Source of the DNA: Hermatobates lingyangjiaoensis
Lineage: Eukaryota; Arthropoda; Insecta; Hemiptera; Hermatobatidae
DNA: 64,000 nt
Assembly: GCA_026182355.1 (NCBI GenBank)
Contig: JAPFBL010000117.1
Location: 496,001 to 560,000, forward strand
Direction: 5' to 3'
A program made the position numbers and the translations under genes. The notes beneath the pieces were generated by a model. That model was not told the origin of the DNA. It did not search any database and was given only the letters and a program-made list of their open reading frames with translations. Below, piece by piece: positions 22,050-33,739 of the stretch (positions are counted from its first letter, which is position 1; the number at the start of each line of letters is the position of its first letter).

Positions 22050-22380
22050 TGTATAAACTGGTATAAACACTCGCACATAAACAATACCCTCGTCCCTGGA
22101 TTGATTGATCCGGGGTTCAATACCCACTCTGGTTATCTGTTTCTTCACACCGGTAGTGAATATACCTGAGTAAGTCGTCCCTTGGAGAGGACATTAAGTC
22201 ATCGGTCTTGACTCGGTCATGTCAGGTACTCGTTAAAGATCTCTACTCCAAATATACTGGAGTTAGGCTACAGTTATGACTCTCAATGAAGAGCCATCAT
22301 TATGTAGAGTCACAATGGGCCAGTGTTCCTACTTTTGGGATTTTAATCTTATGATCTCATGATGGTATACAGAGAGAAAG
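22050..22380 (+). mobile_element. tRNA-headed SINE (copy 1)
   Basis: A box-A-like word TGGTATAAACACTCG (22059-22073) and a good box B GGTTCAATACC (22114-22124) indicate an internal pol III promoter from a tRNA head. Downstream, GAGAGGACATTAAGTC (about 22186-22200) and TACTCGTTAAAGATCTC (22228-22244) resemble the GGACGTTAA ... CGTTAAAGATC central domain found in many invertebrate SINEs. The 3' end leads into GAAA/GA-rich DNA. The second copy is at 27.3-27.5 kb. Confidence 0.75.
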
Positions 22381-22396
22381 AAAGAAAGTGAGAGAG

Positions 22397-22400
<4 letters not shown>

Positions 22401-22466
<66 letters not shown>
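22401..22466. repeat. (GA)n microsatellite
   Basis: About 33 GA units following the SINE. A purine-only mirror repeat of this length can form triplex (H-) DNA. Confidence 0.95.
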
Positions 22467-22469
<3 letters not shown>

Positions 22470-22479
22470 GGGGAGAGAG

Positions 22480-23879
22480 AGAAATAGAAATTGAAAATCA
22501 TTGAAAAAATCCGTAGATTACTTTAAGAAGTGAGATAAATAGTTTTTTTCATATTTTTAGGAATTGTGATTTCAATTCAACAATATCACTAGGGATTGTT
22601 ACAACAATAATGCTAAAAAAATATTTATTTGCAGAATCATTTTTTTTTCATTTTGCATTAATATCGCGCACCTTTTTTGAAATTATATTCTTTTTGTCTC
22701 TATATTAGTAACATAATAAACGGTCGAAAAATATCATTGATAATATATAAATTCAAAGATAACTTTAGTGATCTTTCAGATATATTTATCTCAAAATTCT
22801 ACAACTAATTCGAAATTTAATGATCATCTACTTTAACGATCCTTCCTTATCTTATTTTACTTAATGAAAAAATGTTAAATTTAATTACTATAATTATGGA
22901 AACTGGAATCCAATATCTGTGATATTGTTTAAATGATAAAGATCACTTGAAATAATAGTTTTAACACTAGTCTATCATCATGATGGAACAATAAGCGAAT
23001 GATGATTATGAATAAGCAAATCATGATGAACAATAAGTTATGATGTCTTAAAGACAAAATACTGTAAGTATTCATTAATGAATAGACTGAATATTGAACT
23101 ATTCACAAAACTAACGACTAACTTAAAAAAATCTAATGAAATGTGGTAGAACTAGAATTAAAAAGAACAAAAATGATATAAACTCCAGGAAGTCGAATTA
23201 GAAAAATTTTGAACAACTATAATAAATCAATGGTGCAAAAATAAAAGATGCTTGAAGTGCACGACTAATCGGAAGGCCATTGAAAGTGATAGAGTTCTAG
23301 AAACCTGTGAAATATAAAATAAATGGCAGAGTTAAGGGGAATGTAATCACATACTCGTAAAACTTCATGATATCATAAATATATAACAGTTCTTTTTGCT
23401 TATACCTCTTGATTCTAACAGTAATCATATATTCAAATTAGTGAATATAATAACTTATGCAAAACTAACAATAATTTAATTTTTAACTTAGTAAAAATTG
23501 AAAGGCTTTTGAAAAAATCAGGCTTTATTCATAATTTTTTTTTGATTTCTTACTATTTTTAATTTACCAAAATTGAACCTTGGAAGAATGCTCGAATTCA
23601 GTAGTTATTTGTTGCACTTAAAATTAGAATGCCCATTTAGACTTAATTCACCTGTTAGAAAAAGAATTGAAAATAGCTGTACGTATTTATTTGCGAGTTG
23701 TGAGATATACCTCTACATTAATCTGTGGCTGCACTTCGAAAAAGAACTGTATAATAAGTATAAAAAAAAAGGAATAAGGATGTTATAAGTTTTATGAATT
23801 TGATTATGTTTTATTATTAGATTATGACTTAGTTTGAGAAAATACGAAGTATTCCTTTTGAAAGTGGTGATACAGTGTG
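22480..23879. other. AT-rich, no gene seen
   Basis: No repeat family recognised. A 71-codon frame at 23573-23788 has no known motif. Confidence 0.55.
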
Positions 23880-24005
23880 CTAAGGGTGAAGTGTGCTGAC
23901 CGCGTGTGGATGTGACCAGGATAATGAGGCGGCAGGTGTCGCCCTCTCCTCGTTAGCCCTAATCTACCTGCGCGCTCCACTCTTTTTCATCACTATGCCA
24001 TTAAC
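23880..24005. other. GC-richer patch, possible conserved element
   Basis: About 120 bp with clearly higher GC and several CpGs than the surrounding AT-rich DNA. It includes GGCGGCAGGTGTCGCC, an imperfect inverted repeat around an E-box-like CAGGTG. All frames are short. It could be a regulatory element or a small exon; nothing decides between them. Confidence 0.25.
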
Positions 24006-25280
24006 GTGCCCCACTTAATATTCAAATCGTCATTACACTTGCATAAGATTCATGCACTCAAGTGCCCATCGTTAAAATAGATCATTGAGACCAATGGATT
24101 AATTTTCTAACCATTTTGATAACAATATTATAATTAGACACACTAGTTAAATTATTAATTTATTGAAAATAATTAATATTGACTGATGAATGAAACGTTA
24201 GCCATTAATTTTAGTCAATTCGAGATATGAATGGGCCTCTTCTCTTGAGCTGCTCTTAAAACAGGAGTACAATTCAAAGGAATTATGTTCACAATAGGTA
24301 CCTACTATGTTGAAATAAAATAATAAAATTTTTGTTTTATAAATATTTATGTTTTGAATAATCAATATTGATTTTATACAAAATAGCACAATAATTAGGT
24401 GTTATAGGTGCTATTTAAAAAAAAAACAACAGTTATTTGTCTACATCTGCTATTTCAATGTTTCTGGCTTCTGTCACTTCTTTATCTACAATAGATATTT
24501 CTACATTTCTGGAGCCGTTGCAATAGACATATTTATATTTCTTATGTTACGTTATATTATGGAAAGTCGTCTATATCACATATCATTTTATACCTGGATA
24601 GAATAATCATAATACATTATTATTTTAAGAACATATTACTTAGGTAGTTATAACTTTATTAAACCTCATATCTTTCATGCCAATTTCAAATGTTTATAAA
24701 ATTTGAGCTGCAATAAGTGCATTCTCGGTAGTTTAATCTACAGTTGTAGTTAAATCTACTGCTACAGTCTTTTTCTGAAATAAGACACTGTCTTACTTTC
24801 TTTTTAGATCCAATATACGCGCTAGGGTTCATTTTTAGGGGAGTACAATAACTAGATTTAAATACTTTTGTTTAATATTTATTTATATACAGAAATTTAA
24901 CCTAATTCAATCACAGTCATGTCATCTTCTTATAGAACATCGTCATAAATTATCCAATTTTTAATTCCGTTCTGATTTTCCCCCAAATCTTTTTCTTTTA
25001 GAATCATTGGTCCGAATCTCTCATGTCTTGCAATATAGCTGTCGTTAAATGAATGATTCATGTCTAAGTAGTCTGCTTTGAACAGACAGCAGAGGTAAAC
25101 ATGAAATTTCTCAGAATATTTTGTTCCAAACAATTTGTTCCAAATATTAGGCAGCTAGAGATACCTGTTAAATTAAACAGAATTATTTAACGAATTATAA
25201 TTTCCACTTTATTTTAACTAGAGCTTATTTTCTTGGGATGTCTTATTTTCGTAAATAGACGATATATTAGTTATATAAAA
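24006..25280. other. AT-rich, no gene seen
   Basis: Only short minus-strand frames (63 and 67 codons) without motifs. Confidence 0.55.
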
Positions 25281-25345
25281 AGATTTCACATAAACACGTG
25301 AAATAACAATCAATGATCAAACCACAATAAGAAATGGGAAAACAA

Positions 25346-25388
25346 GACTGAGATCTTTCAACCGTAACAAGCGGTCTTCGTCAGAGTC
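25346..25388 (-). ncRNA. Hammerhead-like motif, A1 left arm
   Basis: Minus strand: GACT, CTGACGA, ACCG/CGGT hairpin, GAAA, palindromic AGATCT, C, AGTC. Stem I is 4 bp. The cleavage-site nucleotide is C here and T in the right arm; both fit the H rule. Confidence 0.55.
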
Positions 25389-25408
25389 AAAAACTCACTT
25401 GGGTTTTT

Positions 25409-25451
25409 GACTCTGACGAAGACCGCTTGTTACGGTTGAAAGATCTTAGTC
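25409..25451 (+). ncRNA. Hammerhead-like motif, A1 right arm
   Basis: GACT (25409-25412), CTGACGA, AG-ACCG-CTTGTTA-CGGT-T stem-loop, GAAA, AGATCT, T, AGTC (25448-25451). It is the consensus form of family A. Confidence 0.57.
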
Positions 25452-25490
25452 TTGTTTTCCCATTTCTTATTGTGGTTTGATCATTGATTA

Positions 25491-26029
25491 GTTATATAGG
25501 CTTTCCTATCAACAATAGTTTCAAGATCAGTTTATTAATATCTCAAAACCTTCAGCAGTGTTTTCTTATTATTTATAAATAACTTGCATGTTGACTCACC
25601 TATATTTTACTTCGGCTGGTGAATTAATAATGCATGTAGTTCCCAACAGAACAGAATGTTGGCCGTTAAAGTGTGTTCATACCAGGTGCTGCTCAAAGCA
25701 TCTTCACATTTTCCTAGAATATACTTCTCGATCATACTTCCCAAACTAGACTTTTTAAAAGTTTCTTATTAATCCATACTCTCTGTCTTTCTTATATCTT
25801 TTCATCATAATAATTTTTTAATATGATATTTACTGATTCTTAGTAATTCAATTTATGATATTATTACAGTAATTATGTGACTCAGTCTTTCAAAATTTGA
25901 CATGGAATAAAATAATACAATTATTACATTAACATTTATATTTTGATGAATCTGATTTATTTTTTTTTTATAAAAAAGAAATAAATTTATTATTTATATC
26001 ATCATTAAATCTATAAATAAAATGGATAA
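25491..26029. other. No gene seen
   Basis: AT-rich spacer between palindrome A1 and the 28-bp minisatellite. Confidence 0.55.
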
Positions 26030-26030
26030 A

Positions 26031-26392
26031 CAAACAAAAGTCTCCACACAATGAATCACAAACAAAAGTCTTCACACAATGAATCACAAACAAAAGTCTC
26101 CACACAATGAATCACAAACAAAAGTCTCCACACAATGAATCACAAACAAAAGTCTCCACACAATGAATCACAAACAAAAGTCTCCACACAATGAATCACA
26201 AACAAAAGTCTCCACACAATGAATCACAAACAAAAGTCTCCACACAATGAATCACAAACAAAAGTCTCCACACAATGAATCACAAACAAAAGTCTCCACA
26301 CAATGAATCACAAACAAAAGTCTCCACACAATGAATCACAAACAAAAGTCTCCACACAATGAATCACAAAAAAAGTCTTCACACAAATGAAT
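26031..26392. repeat. 28-bp minisatellite derived from a retroelement end
   Basis: About 12-13 head-to-tail units of AAAAGTCTCCACACAATGAA plus TCACAAAC. Nearly all units are identical; the first and last carry CTTC variants. The unit and the left flank (ATGGATAAACAAACAAAAG) are the reverse complement of the remnant tail near 525-570. Confidence 0.95.
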
Positions 26393-26395
26393 GAG

Positions 26396-27300
26396 TAAAT
26401 ATCACACAATTACGGATTGCACAACTAATGATCTATAAATAAAATTAATTAAATGTATTTAGTGTTTCAATTAATGTTAACGGTATTTATTATTTAAATA
26501 TATTTAATCTGAGATTACAGGAGTTGATTAAACATATTACTTAGCACAAATATTTTACAAACAACTGTTAACTGAGTGGGAGAAAACTAAATATGTTTTT
26601 ATAATGGGTAATAAAAATGTGAATAAATTTCATTATGTGTTTAAAAGAAATGAATATCTTTAAAATAATTATTATTGAAACATTACATACAGATTTTTAG
26701 AAATTATTGAAGAGAAAGGGATGCAAGCGTTTCTGGTATTGTGTAAAATTTTAAATAATATATCCCAAAGAATGTAGCTGCATTTATAAAACAACTGGCA
26801 TGTATGTCACAAAGGGAAATCCAACAATGTAATTTTCAATAACTAAGCGGATTCATAATACAACCTTTTATAGGAGAACACTATTATTATGCTATTTAAT
26901 GTTGTTGCAATATTTTCAATAGTCATCTTTAACATCTTCTAAGACTGCTGCCTGGTGATTTAGTAACGAAGGTATTATTATCCATCGGTATCTGACCAAT
27001 TTCAAGCTTTACCGTCATTTTACAATCTCCACATTTTAGCTCCTTAATATATTGATTATACCTTACACTGCACTCTTTTGACTTCTTCATCAGTCATTTG
27101 ACTCAGTATATTTACTTTTTTTCGTTGTTATTATCTGTTAACTGTTTCTTTTTCTATTTCATTTTACGTATCTTTTAGGAAGTACTCCTTGTTTGAACAT
27201 ACCTCTGCAGGTGAGCTAGGAAGCTAGTTGGTTGTTTGTAGTGTGTAATTGTTCTTATTATTGTTTAAATGGTGAATGTTGTTAAATTGGAATGTAGATG
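26396..27300. other. AT-rich, no gene seen
   Basis: No frames or repeats worth naming. Confidence 0.55.
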
Positions 27301-27311
27301 TTATTGTATAA

Positions 27312-27540
27312 TGATAGGTTAGGTTGTTGCAGTCTCACAATGGAACACACGTTGGCCGAGCATTGGCCCTTTGTTATATCACATAATGAGGACTCCCACT
27401 TATTCTACTTTGGGAGTCCTTAATTTTGCCTAACTCATGTGTATTTAGAGTAGGGATCTTTAACGAGTACCTCACATCGTACAGGCTTGGGAACGACGGC
27501 TTAACGTCTTCTCCGAGGGACGAATTATAAAATGTTAGTG
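27312..27540 (-). mobile_element. SINE, same family as at 22 kb (copy 2)
   Basis: Minus strand: CGTCCCTCGGAGAAGACGTT (about 27503-27522), then TACTCGTTAAAGATC (27455-27469), AGTTAGGC and GGGCCAATGCTCGGCC words, in the same order as copy 1 but diverged. A tRNA-like head with box B is not clear here, so the 5' end is truncated or changed. Confidence 0.65.
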
Positions 27541-27831
27541 GAAAGTTCATTTTAACTCCAGCTCCCAGGACATGGTTCTAAGCAAGATCGCCTCGAGTAA
27601 CTTTGGAGCGACCCTCGATTCGTCTGGCAGAGCATTATGAGGGCGCTACTTGGCATTGCTAAGATGGTCAATATCATACACTTGATTATAGAAAAAACCC
27701 ACCTTCTTGCTAATAGAGTCTTCGTCAGGATTCTGCACCATGAATCAGCACGGGTTCTAAAACATTCGTGCTTTTCTTCATTAACCACTAAGACGGGAGG
27801 ACATTCTACTGGTCACTGTATTAAGTTTTAG

Positions 27832-28884
27832 GGACTCTCAGTGTATACATATATGTACGTGTGTAGGCGTAGGAAGATGGGCATCAGGGCATCATGACGC
27901 CTTCATTACGTCAGATACTCCTGATGGAATTAGTTCTTATTAATCTGAAAAGTATGCACTTCAAATGGCTAACTTATAACCAAAAATTATCCGTCGAAAG
28001 AAAATGAAAGAAATCGAAAAAATAGTAAATAAATAGCTAAGTTATTAATTACTGAATTATTCCCAAGAAAAAACTAAAAAAAATCGAAAATATAGCAAAT
28101 AAGTCATTATTTTTTAGAACGTAAGACATAATTATTTAATAATTAAGAAGTTGGTGGTGAAACGATTTATTTTTATAATTAAATATTATTAATATTTAAT
28201 TATAAATTAAATAATTAATAATTTATTAATTATTAATAAATAATTAATAATTCATTGTGTGGTGAAACGGAATAAAATAACTAAATCTCCTAGGGCGAAG
28301 GAAGAAGCTTTGGTTTCATAATTACAGAATACTGACATTATTAATAATGCATTTGACAAAATGAATATTTATATTTTATTTTAATGTTTGTCCATGAATA
28401 CCAAGAGCTCTCTCTGCCACCTACTCGTTCTCGATGCCCCACTATATCTCTTTCTCTCAAATCTATAGCTGATCTCAAACAAAGATAAACAATATTTCGT
28501 ATTAATATCCTTTACCATCTGCTATTATACTATGTTGTTATTTTTATTCTATGTTTTTTTTTAATTTATAATATTTCAAATAAAATTTAATACAAATATA
28601 TTATTGAATTATATTTATTTTAATTCAAACCTTTATTTTAATTTTAATTTCTTTCAAAGAAAATTTTTCAACAAAGTAAAAAACTGTCTAATTATTACAT
28701 TAATCACTCTAAATTACTTTATAGCTGTTTTAGAAGCTTTTGATAATATTTCCTCAAAATCATTAGGCGAATTATTTTCTTTTATTATTATTCTTCGAAA
28801 AACTAAAAAATCATTTATTAATACGTATAAAGAGAAATATAAATCGAAGAACAACATGATGGCTTGCAACAATTGAATCGAAGA
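27832..28884. other. AT-rich with nested ATTAAT inverted repeats
   Basis: Contains AT-only inverted repeats at about 28185-28255 (TTAATAATTTATTAATTATT and neighbours). The 90-codon frame at 28604-28876 is Phe/Asn/Lys-rich and probably compositional. Confidence 0.5.
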
Positions 28885-28924
28885 ATAATTAATGTAAGTG
28901 TTGAATCTACCACAGCTAAAGTTA
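28885..28924 (+). repeat. 40-bp direct repeat, copy 1
   Basis: Identical to 30209-30248 over 40 bases; contains GTAAGTGTTGAATCTACCAC. The copies are 1,324 bp apart. A perfect match of this length outside any recognised family suggests a recent duplication or the edges of an unknown insertion. Confidence 0.85.
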
Positions 28925-30208
28925 TTACTAAAGGCTCTGCTCAGTGAGACGTTTTGTTACTACTCTTGTCGATTTTAGTTGAAGAATAATGAAATTTACT
29001 TTATACAAGGATAAATAGATGAAATTGGTATAGCATGCAATAGATAGATGTAATGATAGCATTACAATTTTGTTTATACAGAATCACTAAATTGTTGAAA
29101 AGTCACCAAAGGTGAATATCTAGGAATTAATCCTGCTAAAACAGTTAGTGTGCCATGCTCAAACAGAGAGGAGGTGGGTGTTTAAAAACCATGCTTTGAA
29201 AATATTGACCTAGAGATATGAAAGATATGGAAATTCTCTTAGAATTTAGAATCTTTTAAGTTGGTTAACTGAACTGGAAAACCTTGAGACAGTAACATTG
29301 AGTATTACCACAAACAGACTGTTCTGCTGCAAAGCATTTTTTTATTGAACACTGTATCTTAATCATAAATGGTATGCATTGCTCTAAAAAAAAAATTCTC
29401 TTTACTGTTGTAATAAAATTAATGGCACCATATGCATTGTTTGGATGGTATGCTTTCCTAAGATAAATGAAAAAGTTATCCATAATAGCTTCAATAAATG
29501 ACACACACAAATATAATGAATATAGTCTATCATCGTCTATGAGTTTGGTGAAATTGACCAGAGCGTTTGACATTCCTTCTCCACAATAACCGCATTAACA
29601 TAAATTAAAGCTCAATTGATGGCCAACGATTTGGATATTATGTTTACTTATATTAAGGTTGATTGAGTACAGGCCATTAGATTTTTGTAAATGAATCTGT
29701 CAAAATGAGACTACTTAGCAGTTTGAAGTGTCTAGGACCCAGAAGCATTTAATATATCAACTTTTCCCTTTTAAGTTTCTAATGATTTTAAAAAAAAATG
29801 TTCAAAAAGTTAGCACTTGCCAAATGCCATATCGTGGATTACGACTATAATTATCATCACTTCATAGAACCACCGTTTTAAACTCATTAATATTTCTGAT
29901 TGTTGATTGATAAATTTAGATAGATTTTATACGATTTCGTGGTTTATTTCAGTTAACGGTAAAAAAAAGAAATCATTTAATTAAGTGCAATAAACTAAGG
30001 TTAGTAGTGTTTATACAAAGGTTTTTATTTTTTTTATTTCATTGCAGCAAGTTCCACTTTTTGTACAAACTTTCTTATTTTTACATTATAATAATATAAT
30101 TTTTCACGTAGGTATCTTCATTACTAAGTAAGCTTTTGTTGCATTCGAAGATTTGAATTAAATTGGTATTCACACTTAATGTAATAATTAATTAATTATT
30201 ATTAATTC
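28925..30208. other. Segment between 40-bp direct repeats, no gene recognised
   Basis: Holds a 102-codon minus-strand frame (29265-29573) with Cys residues near its C-terminus (FAAEQSVCGNTQCYC) but no recognised domain. It could be the body of an unknown insertion or plain spacer. Confidence 0.3.
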
Positions 30209-30248
30209 ATAATTAATGTAAGTGTTGAATCTACCACAGCTAAAGTTA
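30209..30248 (+). repeat. 40-bp direct repeat, copy 2
   Basis: Identical to 28885-28924. It is preceded by AT-only inverted repeats (about 30181-30208). Confidence 0.85.
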
Positions 30249-30249
30249 C

Positions 30250-32540
30250 TGATATTTAATTATTTTTTTATAGTTGCGATATGTTATATCTTCTTATAAC
30301 TTTAATGACAACATTAAAAATGATAAAATAACAAGAAAGAGTACTAAATAAACATAATATAAACAACTGAATAACTGTATCCCTTCATTAGGCTATTTGC
30401 AAAAACATACTCTGTTTACATGACCATACATTATTCTGGTAAACATATTGGGAATGTAAAAATCATTTACACTCAATGGGTGACTATTTGTTTAGACATT
30501 AAGACAAAAGAAATTGCAGTTATTTTATAATTATTTTGTTTACTACTAATTAATATTGCTTTTTATAAATTACCATATAATTTTAAATATTTTATTGCAT
30601 TATGTTCATAGTTGCTCTATTAGTCTGCAATATTTCCCCATACATTTGGCTAACCGCAAAGAAATCACCGCATCTCTGAATGTTATTAAGCCCTTTATTT
30701 CATGATTTGAAATAAATCACTTTTAAGTAAATAGATTCACTCGTGAAATTTCTGTATTTTCTAGTACAATTAATTTTACGTCAATTATACTATATTCAAT
30801 AAAAATTTTTCATAAATAACAGAAAATAACTTTTTCTGTAATGTGAAATTTTTTTAGGTCCTTTCCCGACTTTGAAGCATAATTAATCTTGTTGATCTAA
30901 ATTCTAACAAAAATTACATTATTCCTGTAACAGTTTTTATCTTCAAAAGAGCAGACAAAGTAAAACTTCTTTAGATAAGGGCAAACAATCAACTAGTGTT
31001 ATTTTCATCCGACACCACTTATTCAGATTAACAATTGACTAATAAAATAACTACCACTTATTTGTCCATTATAATTCCATGATTTTCACATTATGTTGAT
31101 CGAAGTATTTGAAGTGGAAGACAAGTACGAGTCCATGGAGTCAGGGAGAGGCGCCACGGCTGGGCCACATTCTCGATAAAGACATTATGTTCGGCCTCGG
31201 GGCTCGTTTCATTACTCCAACAAGATTTCTGATCAAGATTGTGCCCATATTCAGACCCAAATCAGTTTTTTTACTTCTCCTAGGCATAAATAGTTAACAT
31301 AATATATTATTTTATGTTTACTACGTATTAATTAAAATTCCAAATAATATTCCCTTTGATTAAAGAATTATATTTTTTTTAAAAAAAAAAAAATGAAATT
31401 GTAGGTAAGTGTGTGCATGAGTGTTCACTTGAGTGCATGAACGCACTACTCAAGTCATTCAAAAATGTTATATTATACGTTTTAAAACGAAGTTAATATT
31501 GTAGTAGTTATTTCAATTTTACCTTTCAAAACGCGTCAAAGTTACTGTAACAACTTAAACAGTTTGTTTAGCTATTGTTTAGACAAAGTTGGCGACGTGT
31601 TGAGTTACACGATTTTAGTGGTACAATACTCGACCCTCGATTTGCCATACTTCTAAAATCCGTACTTTTAATCCGGACATTTTTTTTCTTCCGAATAGCA
31701 TAAATTATCACCTGGATATTAGCAATTCACAATGAGGGTAGAGTGAGACTGAGTAGCCTAGGTTAGTCCAATTCCTTTATCTTAAACAAACTGTACCTTT
31801 ATTATTTATAGACAATATTATTATCACGTATTTTAATTTATAATAAATATAAGCTAATTTTGTCTACTTGTATTTGATCATTGTGATTGCGATGGTGACT
31901 TAAGGCAATGTGAGGCAGAGAATGGCCTAGCTGTCCTCCCATCTCATATGCCTACCCTACCCTATCAACCACTTACCACGTTAGCAATTTCCGGACTTTT
32001 CTGTTTCCGGACCTTTCTCAGTCTCTATTAGTAAGTAAATTCCAGGGTCTCGTGTATATTTCCTATTGAACAGGAAAAAGGCTTGATTTTTTTCGTAACT
32101 TACTAACTTTATGAGAAGTTCATTTGGAAATAAAATGCCAAAGGAACTATTCTCAAAAGGAACTATTTCATCAAACAAATATTTTATCACCTAAATACCC
32201 ACCCACAAATAGTCTTCAAAAAAAAAAAAAAAAAAAAACTCCATACGTCCATTGAGAGGGTTTAAAAATGAGGAAATCACCATAACTCTGAAAAATATTT
32301 TTCTATTATTGCAATACTTTACTTATAGTAAAATAATTAAAAACTTCCAAAATGCACCCAGGGAATTTCCAAAGTTCTTCAAAAAATATTATCAGGTTTC
32401 TTCTAACTTTTGCTTGTCAAATTTTTTGATTCTGATGTTAGTTTGCCAGTTTTGTTCTAATGTTTGCTAGTCATTAATGTGTTTGAGAAAAGTTCTTTAA
32501 TGTCCTTTAAATAACTTATTCGGGATTTACTACCTAGCTT
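30250..32540. other. No gene seen
   Basis: AT-rich; poly(A) runs near 31380 and 32220. TACTTTACTTATAGTAAA at about 32318-32335 matches the family T terminus and is probably a relic of it. Open frames of 60-72 codons lack motifs. Confidence 0.5.
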
Positions 32541-32544
32541 CGCA

Positions 32545-32690
32545 AGGCTAAAGAAAGTTTTAAATAAAGACCGAAACGTTGGCTATGAGAGTTTAATTTG
32601 AACCTGAAGAACTGACCGAGTCCAGATAAAGTTTAGTTTTGTTTCTATTCCACGGTCGATACTTTTTATCAATTTATCTATATATATATA
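32545..32690 (+). repeat. Family B-related terminal fragment (B6)
   Basis: Contains AGTTTTAAATAAAGACCG, GAAACGTTGGC, TTTGAACCTGAAGAACTGAC and CGGTCGATAC, ending in a TA tract. It closely matches 34.51-34.64 kb. Confidence 0.72.
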
Positions 32691-32770
32691 TCGTATATAT
32701 ATATCAGTTCAAAAATGAAGAAAAGCAACACACAGAGAAAGAGACACACTCAATTATATATATATATATA

Positions 32771-32950
32771 TCAACGAACAAACCACAATACGAAATGGGA
32801 AAACAAGACTAAGATCTTGTTGGGTTTCAGTTGGGTTTTTGACTTTGACGAAGACCGCTTGTTACGGTTGAAAGATCATAGTCTTGTTTTCCCATTTCAT
32901 ATTGCGGTTTGATCATTGATTGTTATTTCACGTGTTTATGTAAAATTCTT
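32771..32950. repeat. Family A fold-back, left arm truncated (A2)
   Basis: The left arm stops at AAGATCTT (about 32818). The right arm runs from GACTTTGACGAAGACC (32841) to ACGTGTTTATGTAAAAT. The right-arm motif (32841-32883) has T for C in the core and AGATCA for AGATCT, so it is decayed. Confidence 0.82.
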
Positions 32951-33290
32951 ATATATATATAGAGATATATGATCAAACCACAATATGAAATAGGAAACAA
33001 GACTATTAATTTAGTCTTTAATCTGAATGTGTTATTTAGGTATATCTTAACAATTCAAAAGGAGAGTTTATAATATGAATATTGATATTATATTGCATTT
33101 TTCAACTGTGGTGATTTTGTTATTGTTAATAAAGACACCCTTAACGTTTCTAGGAATGATGACTATTATTCTTCAAAATAACTTCTAATACTATAAATAG
33201 GAAATGAAAACATGATTAATTAATTTTAATGTTGTACAACGAAGGGCGTTAACTAATGCTTGAAGGTGTCGTGGATGAAGAACTGTGTTG
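32951..33290. other. No gene seen
   Basis: Short spacer, with a family A edge fragment (ATCAAACCACAATATGAAAT) at about 32970-32990. Confidence 0.5.
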
Positions 33291-33315
33291 GCGAAAAGAG
33301 AGTGAGAGGTGACAA

Positions 33316-33453
33316 ATGGGTGCCTTGCTCGCACAGGTGGTCCTGGCCGTGGGCCAAGCTTACCCACACGCCTTCTCTCTGAGTCTTCCTCCTGCCTCCT
33401 GCGGCAGTCATGTCTCCAGCGAAAAACCCACCGCGTCAGTTAGAGTCCTGTAA
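33316..33453 (+). CDS. Candidate short secreted-peptide ORF or exon in GC-rich patch
   Basis: A 45-codon frame in the most GC-rich patch of the window (about 33290-33450). It starts at an ATG in AAATGG context; residues 1-15 (MGALLAQVVLAVGQA) look like a short signal peptide, followed by a Ser/Pro-rich stretch with one Cys (LSLPPASCGSHVSS) and a TAA stop. I do not recognise the protein. GC content and codon-like composition set it apart from the neighbours, but the frame is short, the patch lies amid repeats, and no splice structure or second exon is evident. It may equally be a non-coding conserved element. Confidence 0.2.
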   Translation: MGALLAQVVLAVGQAYPHAFSLSLPPASCGSHVSSEKPTASVRVL

Positions 33454-33550
33454 CAACCCTTTTTATTATAGCAATGCTTCAGACTAATGTTATTGCTGTT
33501 GTCGGTGGTGGCCGTGGTGGTATAACTTAACCTACTAGTCATTATATATA

Positions 33551-33702
33551 TGATCAAACCACAATAAGAACTGGGAAGACAAGACTAAGATCTTTCAACC
33601 GTAACAAGCGGTCTTCGTCAGAGTCATGACTCTGACGAAGACCGCTTGTTACGGTTGAAAGATCTTAGTCTTGTCTTCCCAGTTCTTATTGTGGTTTGAT
33701 CA
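33551..33702. repeat. Perfect 152-bp palindrome, family A (A3)
   Basis: 76-bp arms with no spacer, centred at 33626/33627. All 76 positions are complementary, including private variants (CTGGGAAGAC where other A copies read ATGGGAAAAC). The centre is GTCAGAGTCATGACTCTGAC. The right side continues as ordinary family A end sequence to about 33735. It could extrude as a cruciform. Confidence 0.95.
33582..33672. ncRNA. Inverted pair of hammerhead-like motifs in A3
   Basis: Minus-strand motif at about 33583-33625 and plus-strand motif at about 33628-33670: GACT, CTGACGA, ACCG/CGGT hairpin, GAAA, AGATCT, T, AGTC. Both are intact consensus copies sharing the palindrome centre. Confidence 0.55.
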
Positions 33703-33739
33703 TTGATTGTTATTTCACCTGTTTATGTAAAATCTTTAT

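Larger units (their letters stand above)
25281..25490. repeat. Family A palindrome (A1)
   Basis: Left arm from AGATTTCACATAAACACGTG to GACGAAG-type core (minus) and right arm (plus) back to GGTTTGATCATTGATTA, around a centre with TTGGGTTTTTGACTC. The outer end CACGTGAAATAACAATCA resembles the extra left end of the PLE (ACACGTGATACAATCA). Each arm has one hammerhead-like motif. Confidence 0.9.

Noticed and set aside
26031..26392. CRISPR-like array
   Set aside because: The whole 28-bp unit repeats with no unique spacers, and the context is a eukaryotic genome. The 43-bp array at 62.3-63.0 kb is rejected likewise.
27546..27831. Hammerhead-like motif from CTGACGA on the minus strand near 27723-27729
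   Set aside because: No GAAA, palindrome or stem I partner follows at the right spacing.
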